A stretch of DNA of 5,855 nucleotides from Actinomycetota bacterium (GTDB lineage Bacteria > Actinomycetota > Actinomycetes > Nanopelagicales > Nanopelagicaceae): assembly GCA_009702845.1 (NCBI GenBank), contig WLHG01000068.1, positions 1 through 5,855 on the forward strand, in the 5' to 3' direction. Each line of letters opens with the position of its first letter. Within the stretch, counting starts at the first letter, position 1. Under the pieces are notes generated by a model that was not told the origin of the DNA, ran no database searches, and worked only from the letters and a program-made list of their open reading frames with translations. This document shows, in pieces, positions 1-5,757 of this stretch. The translations under genes and the position numbers were made by a program.

Positions 1-1406
1 AACTCATGGAAAAGAGTTGTCGTGAAATCAAGAGTCAGAAGCGCGGGTTGCCCAGCAGGCGGCTTTGGAATATTGAGATTATTAACAACAACAGGAAGTT
101 GACCAAGAAGAAAGTTCTGGTCTACAAGGCTGTTCATCCATGCACCACCGCGTTTTGAATCACGTGTGAAGAAATCTCCAATGAATAGTCCCATTGGAGA
201 TCCATCCTCATTATTAACTTCAAAAGCACGCGCCTCCGGGTGATAAGTCACTAAATCTGGACGCTCTTTAAAGGTGATTCCAAAAAGTTTATTAGCTGCA
301 AAGAAGACTCCGTCATGTAAAACACGCTCGAGCTCGAAGTAGGGACGCATTGTGGAGGTATCGATATTGTATTTTTCGATTCGCACCTGCTCCGTGTAAA
401 AACCCCAGTCCCAGCTCTCAATTGCAGCACCTGATGATTTCTGAAGATCCTGAGCCTCTGCCCTGGCATTTCGGACAGCAGCTGGCGCGATCTTTCGAAG
501 CATCGCGTGTACATTCTCGGGAGTCTGTGCAGTTTGAACGGCAATCACATGCTCGGCATGGGTGTTTTTTCCAAATAATTCTGCACGCTCTGCACGCAGT
601 TTTATCATCTGTAACAAGATGGGTTTATTGTCGTTTGCATTTGGACGATTGGCCTTTAACAGAGATTCACGCATAATTTTTTCACGAAGTCCACGGTTAG
701 TAAGTGAATCAAGCACGGGGTTACCTGTGAAGTTCACCATTGCAATAAGCCACTTAGCTTCATGCCCGCGCTCTTTTGCCGCCGTGCTTGCCGCCGTAAT
801 CTCATTCTCGCTCAGTCCATCAAGCTCTTCCAAGCTATCTACAAGTACGGCCAAATCATTAGTATCTGCAAGAACATTCTTTGAGAAGGTTGTTTCAAGG
901 ATTGAGAGCTCTTCATTGAGTTGCTTCAGTCGATCTCTCTGAGCTGGATTTAGGTGGGCACCGGCATGGAGTAAATCCATGTAGTAACGCTCAAGAAGCC
1001 AAGAGTCTTCGCTGCTGAGATTCGAACCTTCACGGTTTTTGTACAAACTTTCAATTCGAGCAAACAAAGCCGGGTTTAGTTGAATCGCATCTTGGTGAGC
1101 TGCAAGCTTTGGGGCAATCTCCTCTTCAATTGCGTCAATGGCATCATTCGTATCACTTGAGGATTTGTTATAGAAGACCACTAACATTCGCTTTAACAAC
1201 TGTCCGCTTTTTTCCATGGCGACAATAGTGTTCTCAAAAGTGGCAGCTCCCGAAGAGTTGAGAATGGCCTCAATTTCAGATAACTGCTCAGTGCATCCCG
1301 CGTAAAAGGCAGGTAAGTAATGCTCCTCTTTTATCGTAGCAAAATCTGGAAGCTCAAATTCAAGCGTGCTTCGATGTGCAAAGGGATTGGCGTCAAAGTT
1401 AGTCAT
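1..1406 (-). CDS. dcp: Peptidyl-dipeptidase Dcp (M3 family zinc metallopeptidase), C-terminus cut by window edge
   Basis: This gene encodes an M3 family metallopeptidase that removes C-terminal dipeptides from oligopeptides, probably in the cytoplasm as part of peptide turnover, since no signal peptide is visible. The frame is open from the ATG at 1406 to the window edge, giving 468 codons without a stop. The N-terminus begins MTNFDANPFA, followed by the helical M3 N-domain. Near the end are KRGGAWM (about residues 417-423), the KPPAGQPALL segment (about 449-458) and then LFHE, which is the first half of the zinc-binding HExxH motif, cut off at the edge. The spacing agrees with E. coli Dcp, whose HExxH starts near residue 470 of about 680, so roughly 200 residues are missing. 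The KRGGAWM-to-LFHE stretch resembles Dcp more than oligopeptidase A (PrlC), judged from memory. The start is supported by AGGA 8 nt upstream. It lies 24 nt downstream of the helicase gene, so the two are probably cotranscribed. Confidence 0.93.
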   Translation of the reverse strand, partial: MTNFDANPFAHRSTLEFELPDFATIKEEHYLPAFYAGCTEQLSEIEAILNSSGAATFENTIVAMEKSGQLLKRMLVVFYNKSSSDTNDAIDAIEEEIAPKLAAHQDAIQLNPALFARIESLYKNREGSNLSSEDSWLLERYYMDLLHAGAHLNPAQRDRLKQLNEELSILETTFSKNVLADTNDLAVLVDSLEELDGLSENEITAASTAAKERGHEAKWLIAMVNFTGNPVLDSLTNRGLREKIMRESLLKANRPNANDNKPILLQMIKLRAERAELFGKNTHAEHVIAVQTAQTPENVHAMLRKIAPAAVRNARAEAQDLQKSSGAAIESWDWGFYTEQVRIEKYNIDTSTMRPYFELERVLHDGVFFAANKLFGITFKERPDLVTYHPEARAFEVNNEDGSPMGLFIGDFFTRDSKRGGAWMNSLVDQNFLLGQLPVVVNNLNIPKPPAGQPALLTLDFTTTLFHE

Positions 1407-1414
1407 GACGCGAA

Positions 1415-1418
1415 TCCT
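1415..1418 (-). promoter_or_regulatory. Ribosome binding site of dcp
   Basis: AGGA on the minus strand sits 8 nt before the ATG at 1406, inside the 24-nt gap after the helicase stop codon. It fixes the dcp start. No separate promoter fits in this gap, which argues for readthrough from the helicase gene. Confidence 0.6.
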
Positions 1419-1430
1419 ACTCAAAGAAGA

Positions 1431-3572
1431 TTAGTGAGGGCGACGACGACGTTGGCTTGAATTAGGGCGAGGGCGCTTATTGCCACCACTACGTACTGAT
1501 TTTTCAACGATTGGCACGATGTATGGAACCCCTGATGGCTCCTGTGCGCCAGTAATCTTCATCAGCTCGGTGCTAAGTGGAGTTACGCCAACGAACTTTG
1601 GAGTAACACCGGCACGAGATGTAAGACCGCCGATTGATTTCTGCTGTTTAGTCGTTGCAATTGTTACAACAGTTCCAGCCTCACCTGCACGGGCAGTACG
1701 ACCTGCGCGGTGTAGATAATCCTTGTGATCTGTTGGAGCATCAACGTGAACAACCAATGAGATTCCATCAACGTGGATTCCACGAGCTGCAACATCGGTT
1801 GCAACGAGAGCGGCATTTGCCGACTCCTTGAAGAGTGCAAGGGTTCGGGTACGAACTGCCTGTGATTTTCCACCGTGAAGGGCTCCAACTGCAACGCCTG
1901 CATGAGCAAGCTTGTCAGCTAAACGATCGGCGCCACGCTGTGTCTTAACAAACATGATTGTCTTACCGTTACGGGCAGCGATCTGATTAGTAATGTCATC
2001 TTTATCGCCTGGGTTCATGACAAGAACAAAGTGCTCCATTGTTGAAACTGATGCACGGTCGTTTTGTAGTGAGTGAGTCTTTGGGTTCTTCAAGTATTGA
2101 CGAACCAATGAATCAACACCACGATCAAGAGTTGCTGAGAACAACAGACGTTGTCCATCTAGCTTTGCTTGATCCAATATCTCTTTAACAACTGGAAGGA
2201 AGCCCATGTCGGCCATTTGATCGGCCTCATCAAGAACAGTTATCTCTAACTGATCTAGTTGAACCTCACCCTTATTGAGCAAGTCAATTAAACGGCCAGG
2301 GGTAGCAACCAAGATTGCAGTTCCACGACGCATCGCAGTGATCTGCTTTGCATATGACATTCCGCCGGCAACAACTACTGATTCATGACCAATTGAGCGC
2401 GCTAGTGGCATCAAAACTTCATCGATCTGCTGAGCTAGTTCGCGTGTTGGTGTAAGTACAAGAGCTAATGGCTTATGTGGCTTTGCAACGCGGCCATTTA
2501 AGTTATTAAGCAGAGCCAAACCAAATGCAAGCGTCTTTCCTGAGCCAGTCTGCCCACGACCCAAAATGTCATGGCCAGCTAATGCATCTGGCAATGTTGC
2601 AATCTGGATTGGGAAAGGATGCATGATTCCCTGCTTAGCAAGGGCGTTAACCAAAGGTGCTGCAATTCCTAAATCAGTGAAAGTTGTTGTGATCTCTGTT
2701 AATGGAGTCGCGTCAATCAAATTGGCATCGGCTAAGTTTGTTGAAATGTAATTATCATCTGCACCGAAATCAACGGCGGCATTAGTATGAGTCTTCGATG
2801 AATGTTTAAAATCATCACGAGCATATGCTGGTGAGTCATTGCGACGATCGCGGACTGGACGTTCGGCACGGAAGTTAGCTGCACGTGTATCTGGTGCTTC
2901 AGAGCGCTTCTTCGGACGAGTTGGATCGAACTTTTCTACTTTACGTGGAACAAAGTTAGGGCGTCCATCATCAGTGCGCGAAACCTTTGCGACCGCTGCA
3001 TCACGGCGATTAGTTGGACGAGTTTCTGATTTCTTGTACTCAGTCTTCTTGTACTCAGTCTTCTTAAACTCTGGCTTCTCGTACTCAGGCTTTCTGTTCT
3101 CAGGCTTGACGTACTCTTTTTTCTTGTACTCAGTCTTTTTGAAATCTGGTTTCTTATCTACTGGACGCTTTGCGCGCTCAGTGCGCTCTGCAACAAACTT
3201 CTTTGCACGGCTTTCTGGTTTTTGCGAAAGCTCGATACGTGCCTTGCGCTCTTCCGGTGCCTCAACTGGGCGTGGACGCGAGGCGGTTTTTTCCTGGAAA
3301 CGCTGCGCGCGTAGCTTTGAGCGATCTGTTAAGCGGACCTCTTTTTTAGAGACCGTTGATGGATCGGCATCGGAGTAGCGACGAGTAGTTGCGGCCGCAC
3401 GTGACTTAGGAAGCGCGGCTGCACCTTTGCGTGCATTCTTTTGCGCCGTTGTATGACGAGCTTTTGGGTCAACTGCTTTAAATTCGGCAGCCTTCTTAGT
3501 GCGCTTAGGTTTTCCGACAGATGCTGCGCGACGGGCTTTTCCGGGCGCTGAAGTACGTGGCTGTAGAGACAT
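1431..3572 (-). CDS. DEAD-box ATP-dependent RNA helicase with long basic N-terminal extension
   Basis: This is an ATP-dependent RNA helicase of superfamily 2, expected to remodel structured RNA in the cytoplasm, for example in ribosome assembly, mRNA decay or cold response. Counting from the ATG at 3572 (713 residues), the core spans about 295-650. It has the Q motif glutamine (Q323), Walker A GRGQTGSGKT (338-347), PTRELA (375-380), TPGR (424-427), DEAD (448-451), SAT (479-481), TDVAARG (592-598) and HRAGRTAR (621-628). All catalytic motifs are intact. The first 285 or so residues are low-complexity, rich in Lys, Arg, Ala and Pro, and contain nine tandem pentapeptides (140-184). The C-terminus ends in a basic tail with RRRR. 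Bacterial members usually carry such basic disorder at the C-terminus, so a long N-terminal version is unusual. An in-frame TTG at 3599 would add nine residues, but it lies in a hairpin loop and has no Shine-Dalgarno sequence. The exact subfamily (RhlE, DeaD or other) cannot be settled by eye. Confidence 0.95.
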   Translation of the reverse strand: MSLQPRTSAPGKARRAASVGKPKRTKKAAEFKAVDPKARHTTAQKNARKGAAALPKSRAAATTRRYSDADPSTVSKKEVRLTDRSKLRAQRFQEKTASRPRPVEAPEERKARIELSQKPESRAKKFVAERTERAKRPVDKKPDFKKTEYKKKEYVKPENRKPEYEKPEFKKTEYKKTEYKKSETRPTNRRDAAVAKVSRTDDGRPNFVPRKVEKFDPTRPKKRSEAPDTRAANFRAERPVRDRRNDSPAYARDDFKHSSKTHTNAAVDFGADDNYISTNLADANLIDATPLTEITTTFTDLGIAAPLVNALAKQGIMHPFPIQIATLPDALAGHDILGRGQTGSGKTLAFGLALLNNLNGRVAKPHKPLALVLTPTRELAQQIDEVLMPLARSIGHESVVVAGGMSYAKQITAMRRGTAILVATPGRLIDLLNKGEVQLDQLEITVLDEADQMADMGFLPVVKEILDQAKLDGQRLLFSATLDRGVDSLVRQYLKNPKTHSLQNDRASVSTMEHFVLVMNPGDKDDITNQIAARNGKTIMFVKTQRGADRLADKLAHAGVAVGALHGGKSQAVRTRTLALFKESANAALVATDVAARGIHVDGISLVVHVDAPTDHKDYLHRAGRTARAGEAGTVVTIATTKQQKSIGGLTSRAGVTPKFVGVTPLSTELMKITGAQEPSGVPYIVPIVEKSVRSGGNKRPRPNSSQRRRRPH
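3021..3155 (-). repeat. Nine tandem 15-bp units encoding pentapeptides inside the helicase gene
   Basis: The units read, in protein order, KKPDF, KKTEY, KKKEY, VKPEN, RKPEY, EKPEF, KKTEY, KKTEY, KKSET, giving the pattern x-K-[PTKS]-[DE]-[FYNT]. On the plus strand the unit TTCTTGTACTCAGTC occurs exactly three times, starting at 3031, 3046 and 3121, while the other units are diverged. The array stays in frame and alternates basic and acidic residues with an aromatic in most units. It probably arose by repeat expansion and may vary in copy number between strains. Its role, perhaps RNA binding or phase separation by a disordered tail, is inference. Confidence 0.9.
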
Positions 3573-3577
3573 AGAAA

Positions 3578-3583
3578 TGCATA
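3578..3583 (-). promoter_or_regulatory. Possible extended -10 element for a leaderless helicase mRNA
   Basis: On the minus strand TGG precedes TATGCA, an extended -10-like sequence, and the ATG at 3572 begins six bases after it. This spacing would put transcription initiation at or next to the start codon, giving a leaderless message, which is common in actinobacteria. It fits the absence of a Shine-Dalgarno sequence before either possible start. There is no recognisable -35 element and the -10 match is only partial, so this remains tentative. Confidence 0.25.
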
Positions 3584-3588
3584 CCAAT

Positions 3589-3609
3589 CGAGACGACAAG
3601 CGCGTCTCG
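3589..3609. repeat. Perfect 7-bp inverted repeat upstream of the helicase start
   Basis: CGAGACG (3589-3595) and CGTCTCG (3603-3609) are perfect reverse complements around a 7-nt centre. The element lies 17 bp upstream of the chosen helicase ATG and contains the alternative TTG start. It could be an operator for a dimeric regulator, or an RNA hairpin if transcription starts further upstream. No T tract follows on either strand, so it is not an intrinsic terminator. Confidence 0.55.
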
Positions 3610-3695
3610 GGTGTGACTAGCTCCAGAATGGGCTGTCAGGATGGTGATAAGACTCGCAAGTAGCGCTACATGTGCGGCGCTTAGGGGGAAGTTCT

Positions 3696-3713
3696 TTGAT
3701 GCGGTTGCATCAA
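3696..3713. repeat. Hairpin after the ctaG operon, possible weak terminator
   Basis: TTGATGC (3696-3702) and GCATCAA (3707-3713) form a perfect 7-bp stem with a 4-nt loop, 21 bp past the stop codon of the 106-residue gene in the minus direction. On the minus strand the stem is followed by AGAACTTCCCCC, so a real U tract is missing. It may still mark the 3' end of the ctaG transcript by stabilising the mRNA. The rest of the 135-bp gap shows only a short AGCGC/GCGCT repeat (3662-3681). Confidence 0.4.
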
Positions 3714-3734
3714 CGTGGGCAATTCTAGCGTGGA

Positions 3735-4055
3735 TTATTGCTCTTCTTTACCATCGGATTCTGCGGCTAATTCCTCAAGATTTGGGCGTGGAATACGCGG
3801 GACATCGCCCTTACTTAACCGTCGCCATAAATACAGTGAGACACCCGCGAAAAATGGCCACTCAAATGTGTAGACCCAAGCCCGCCAGTTTCCGCTTTGT
3901 GCGCGGCCGAATTCAAACCAACCTGCCCATAAACAAAATGGCACAACAATAAATAGAGAGATGTTTAAAATTCGCTTTTGTTTATTTGTAACTGGAGGAG
4001 TTACAGAGTCATTGCTAACCCAATCGGGTGCTTCAAACTCATCTCTGTTAGGCAT
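3735..4055 (-). CDS. Small two-TM membrane protein coupled to ctaG
   Basis: This is a 106-residue protein of unassigned function. It has a polar N-terminus of about 28 residues, a first membrane segment at about 29-46, a short loop with GNWRAWVYTFEWPFF (about 56-68), a second membrane segment at about 59-77, then WRRL and an acidic C-terminal tail of about 25 residues. The Trp-rich FEWP stretch resembles small conserved membrane proteins that I associate with actinobacterial genomes, but I cannot name a family. Its ATG overlaps the end of ctaG by 8 nt (ATGCCTAA) and no good Shine-Dalgarno sequence precedes it, which points to translational coupling. The position suggests an accessory role in oxidase assembly or membrane copper handling, which is inference from context only. 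Confidence 0.8.
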   Translation of the reverse strand: MPNRDEFEAPDWVSNDSVTPPVTNKQKRILNISLFIVVPFCLWAGWFEFGRAQSGNWRAWVYTFEWPFFAGVSLYLWRRLSKGDVPRIPRPNLEELAAESDGKEEQ

Positions 4056-4812
4056 TTTCTGCCGCTATCTCGGCATCGATATCGCGCGATTTCTGCTCTT
4101 CAGATTTAATCCAGTGATACACGGCAAATGACATCCAGATGGCGTCAATAATCATCGCACCGGCCCACATAAACGAACCGCCCTGGCGTTGATCATTGAG
4201 TGAGTACATATCGTCATATATAGAACTTGGGGCGGTGTAAATGAAGAAGCCGGTCAACGTTTCTGGAACCATCATCAGAAAAAGTGCAATGACCGCCATG
4301 GCAGGGGAAATCCGTCGATTTACTAAGTTTCTATCTAAGAGATTGAAGTAGAAGAAATAAGGCAAAAGTAGATAGAGCGGAACTTCAATGAATGTGTGCG
4401 CCCAAGGGTTGTCCATAATAAATTTATGGGGAACTGGAAGGTGCACTCCAATCATTAGTGCGGCATACGTCAGCCAACTGATTCCGGGGTGCGTTGCAGC
4501 TTTGAAAAGTGTGTTAGTTGGATGGAAAGAGCTAGGTGTACCTAAAACTAGTAGCGGGCCTGTAATCATCATCAAGGTAATGTGTTGAACCATGTGAAGT
4601 GAGAAGTAATCCATCGCCCTTGCACCAATTGGCGTGAGAATAACGGCGAGCGCACTAAGAATCCCTGAATAGAAAAACCACTGCTGTCGAGAAGTGACCG
4701 AACCCTTCGGTAATCGCATATAGAGATACCCCATGAGTAAAAGAGGTAGAAGAATCTCTGGGGCTACCTGCCAAGAGCCCCAAATGCCGACTTCATGATG
4801 ATGCATATCCAT
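4048..4812 (-). CDS. ctaG: Cytochrome c oxidase assembly protein, Caa3_CtaG family
   Basis: This encodes a polytopic membrane protein of the Caa3_CtaG type, associated with biogenesis of aa3/caa3 oxidases, probably in copper delivery. It has 254 residues and about seven hydrophobic segments (roughly 15-33, 47-63, 72-93, 112-125, 140-157, 168-191 and 210-235). Family hallmarks are LHMVQH (72-77) followed by the GPLLVLGTP stretch (85-93), and DQRQGGSFMW (207-216). Several membrane-embedded His and Met residues are candidate copper ligands. It is the short form, not the long actinobacterial version fused to a CopD-like domain, and is distinct from the Cox11 family also called CtaG. The N-terminus MDMHHHE offers a second ATG at 4806. 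Neither start has a clear Shine-Dalgarno sequence, so the exact start is uncertain. It is divergent from an oxidase-like operon and overlaps the next gene by 8 nt. Confidence 0.9.
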   Translation of the reverse strand: MDMHHHEVGIWGSWQVAPEILLPLLLMGYLYMRLPKGSVTSRQQWFFYSGILSALAVILTPIGARAMDYFSLHMVQHITLMMITGPLLVLGTPSSFHPTNTLFKAATHPGISWLTYAALMIGVHLPVPHKFIMDNPWAHTFIEVPLYLLLPYFFYFNLLDRNLVNRRISPAMAVIALFLMMVPETLTGFFIYTAPSSIYDDMYSLNDQRQGGSFMWAGAMIIDAIWMSFAVYHWIKSEEQKSRDIDAEIAAENA

Positions 4813-4850
4813 ATGCGCCGAAGGCTAGCCGTGTAAGCAGGTTAAGAGTG

Positions 4851-4878
4851 AAAATAACCCCTCAATATCCTTGGTAAA
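4851..4878 (-). promoter_or_regulatory. Candidate ctaG promoter
   Basis: On the minus strand TTTACC (4878-4873) and TATTTT (4856-4851) are separated by 16 bp. Each matches four of six bases of the sigma-70-type consensus. Transcription would start near 4844, giving a leader of about 32 nt before the ATG at 4812. The CRP-like site at 4902-4917 would then be centred about 65 bp upstream, close to the classical class I activator position. Confidence 0.35.
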
Positions 4879-4901
4879 TCCGACCATGGGGTCTACCCTC
4901 C

Positions 4902-4917
4902 TGTGAATGGGCTCACA
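4902..4917. promoter_or_regulatory. CRP/GlxR-type operator, perfect palindromic match
   Basis: TGTGA-N6-TCACA matches the cAMP receptor protein consensus at all ten defined bases. Actinobacterial CRP homologues (GlxR of Corynebacterium, Rv3676 of Mycobacterium) use the same motif, and GlxR is known to control cytochrome oxidase genes. The site is in the spacer between ctaG and the cupredoxin-oxidase operon and could serve both. A third half-site TGTGA at 4924-4928 follows after another 6 bp, so half-sites begin at 4902, 4913 and 4924, all 11 bp apart and on one face of the helix. Confidence 0.65.
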
Positions 4918-4934
4918 CTCTCGTGTGAGTTTTT
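4912..4934 (+). terminator. Terminator-like hairpin with T tract in the oxidase leader
   Basis: CTCACAC (4912-4918) and GTGTGAG (4923-4929) form a perfect 7-bp stem with a TCTC loop, followed directly by five T (4930-4934) and, shortly after, TATTTT. This has the shape of an intrinsic terminator on the plus strand. No plus-strand gene ends upstream, so it would only make sense as an attenuator or as a block to antisense transcription running out of ctaG. It shares its left arm with the CRP-like operator, so the symmetry may simply reflect DNA half-sites. On the minus strand no T tract follows. Confidence 0.4.
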
Positions 4935-4935
4935 G

Positions 4936-4941
4936 TATTTT
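4936..4941 (+). promoter_or_regulatory. Candidate -10 element of the cupredoxin-oxidase operon
   Basis: TATTTT is a TAnnnT-type -10 hexamer. Transcription would start around 4948, leaving a 22-23-nt leader that contains the Shine-Dalgarno sequence. No good -35 hexamer is present at the right distance. That place is taken by the CRP-like site, centred about 38-42 bp upstream of the inferred start, as at activator-dependent class II promoters. Confidence 0.35.
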
Positions 4942-4949
4942 GGATTAAT

Positions 4950-4964
4950 TCCCACCCGGGAGGG
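4950..4964 (+). promoter_or_regulatory. Ribosome binding site of the cupredoxin gene, partly in a small inverted repeat
   Basis: GGAGGG (4959-4964) lies 6 nt before the ATG at 4971 and is a strong Shine-Dalgarno sequence that fixes this start. TCCC (4950-4953) can pair with GGGA (4958-4961) around an ACCC loop, so part of the site could be sequestered in a small 4-bp hairpin. Confidence 0.7.
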
Positions 4965-4970
4965 GTTTGA

Positions 4971-5753
4971 ATGAATAAGAGGATATTAGGCGCGCTCGCA
5001 ACTGTGATTATTGGAGCTGGCGTTACCGCCGGAATCGGAACATATGTTGCCGCTGCGAAGAACGACTCGGGAACGATAAGTGCAACAGCAGCCGGCACAT
5101 ATACGGCCCCCGATGGAAAAACCTACCCCCACTTCACTCTGGCAATGAATACATATCCAAATAGCACCTTCGGTGGCCACCATGGTGCGGGCGGCGGAGC
5201 CCACCCTGACTGGGTTAGTTACGGCGCAGCCGGAATCCATGGCGAACCGCTTACAGAGTCAGAGACCGGTTCTAACTTTGTAGTCCCTGCCCACTCGGCT
5301 ATCACGATCACGATTTGGCAGTATGACTCGGGCGAAACTTTGAATAATGATTTCTTTGCAAAAGTACGCGGAACCGTTGATGGAACTGCAACTCTTGTAG
5401 AGCGTTATGACACCAAGACACATACGAATGCAACTGAGGCTAAGTCAATTACACAGATTCCTCACGATGCAGTTGGGCATACATTTACTATTCACGGCTA
5501 CTCAAGTGATCAGCCTTCATTCTTTGTTAACGTCCCACTTCTTCTGGCCGATGACGATGAAGTCACAGCCGCTGAAGAAGAGGGTGGGTTCACACAGTTC
5601 CCAACGATGACCACTTTCACGATTATTACAGGCGATGAGGGCGAATATATTTGGAACTGCGAATTCCCATGTGGTGACGGAACAGTTGCCCGATTCGGAA
5701 ATGCAATGTCTTCAATGAGTTACATGTCCGGCCACTTTATTGTGAAGGGATAA
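4971..5753 (+). CDS. Exported cupredoxin-like copper protein of a terminal oxidase locus
   Basis: This is a 260-residue protein with a signal peptide or N-terminal anchor: MNKR, a hydrophobic stretch (about 5-28) and AAAK as a possible cleavage region. It should act outside the membrane. The C-terminal half has a cupredoxin pattern: GHTFTI (169-174), where H170 is a candidate first copper ligand, then a beta strand, an acidic loop (194-204) and EYIWNCEFPCGDG (225-237) with C230 and C234, followed by M246, M249 and M252. In related actinobacterial cupredoxins a similar WxCxxPCG block is followed by PM and YM, as recalled from memory. The C-x3-C spacing recalls CuA centres, but the His normally found shortly after the second Cys is missing. 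A His/Gly-rich loop GGHHGAGGGAH (68-78) may bind metal. The next gene starts 4 nt after the stop. Its role could be electron transfer to, or copper supply for, the oxidase, or it may be a fixed subunit. This is inferred. Confidence 0.85.
   Translation: MNKRILGALATVIIGAGVTAGIGTYVAAAKNDSGTISATAAGTYTAPDGKTYPHFTLAMNTYPNSTFGGHHGAGGGAHPDWVSYGAAGIHGEPLTESETGSNFVVPAHSAITITIWQYDSGETLNNDFFAKVRGTVDGTATLVERYDTKTHTNATEAKSITQIPHDAVGHTFTIHGYSSDQPSFFVNVPLLLADDDEVTAAEEEGGFTQFPTMTTFTIITGDEGEYIWNCEFPCGDGTVARFGNAMSSMSYMSGHFIVKG
5745..5750 (+). promoter_or_regulatory. Ribosome binding site of the oxidase-subunit-like gene
   Basis: AAGGGA ends 7 nt before the ATG at 5758 and lies inside the last codons of the cupredoxin gene, with the TAA stop between. 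The arrangement supports cotranscription and coupled translation of the two genes. Confidence 0.6.
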
Positions 5754-5757
5754 AACA

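Noticed and set aside
350..942. Plus-strand reading frames of 108 and 126 codons
   Set aside because: They overlap the continuous minus-strand Dcp frame, which has recognisable M3 family motifs. The plus-strand translations resemble nothing known.
3021..3155. CRISPR-like array
   Set aside because: The 15-bp units are directly adjacent without spacers, stay in the helicase frame, and encode a regular pentapeptide.
2839..3378. A 179-codon plus-strand reading frame with FLYSVFL-type repeats
   Set aside because: It is the antisense of the helicase N-terminus. Its hydrophobic repeats are the mirror image of the Lys/Glu/Tyr pentapeptide codons, and the helicase frame has full family support.
3573..3599. 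Extended helicase start at the TTG at 3599
   Set aside because: It has no Shine-Dalgarno sequence, lies in the loop of an inverted repeat, and adds nine residues (including VCI) unlike the basic low-complexity region that follows. The ATG at 3572 fits better, although this is not proven.
3641..3952. A 103-codon plus-strand reading frame spanning the gap before the helicase
   Set aside because: It runs antisense through most of the 106-residue membrane protein gene, lacks a ribosome binding site, and its product shows no coherent domain.
4879..4900. Further palindromes (CCATGG, GGG-TCTA-CCC) in the divergent spacer
   Set aside because: They are very short, and no known operator pattern matches them.
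5640..5750. A full CuA centre in the cupredoxin
   Set aside because: The two Cys have the right spacing but the His that should follow the second Cys closely is absent, so calling the protein subunit II itself is not justified.
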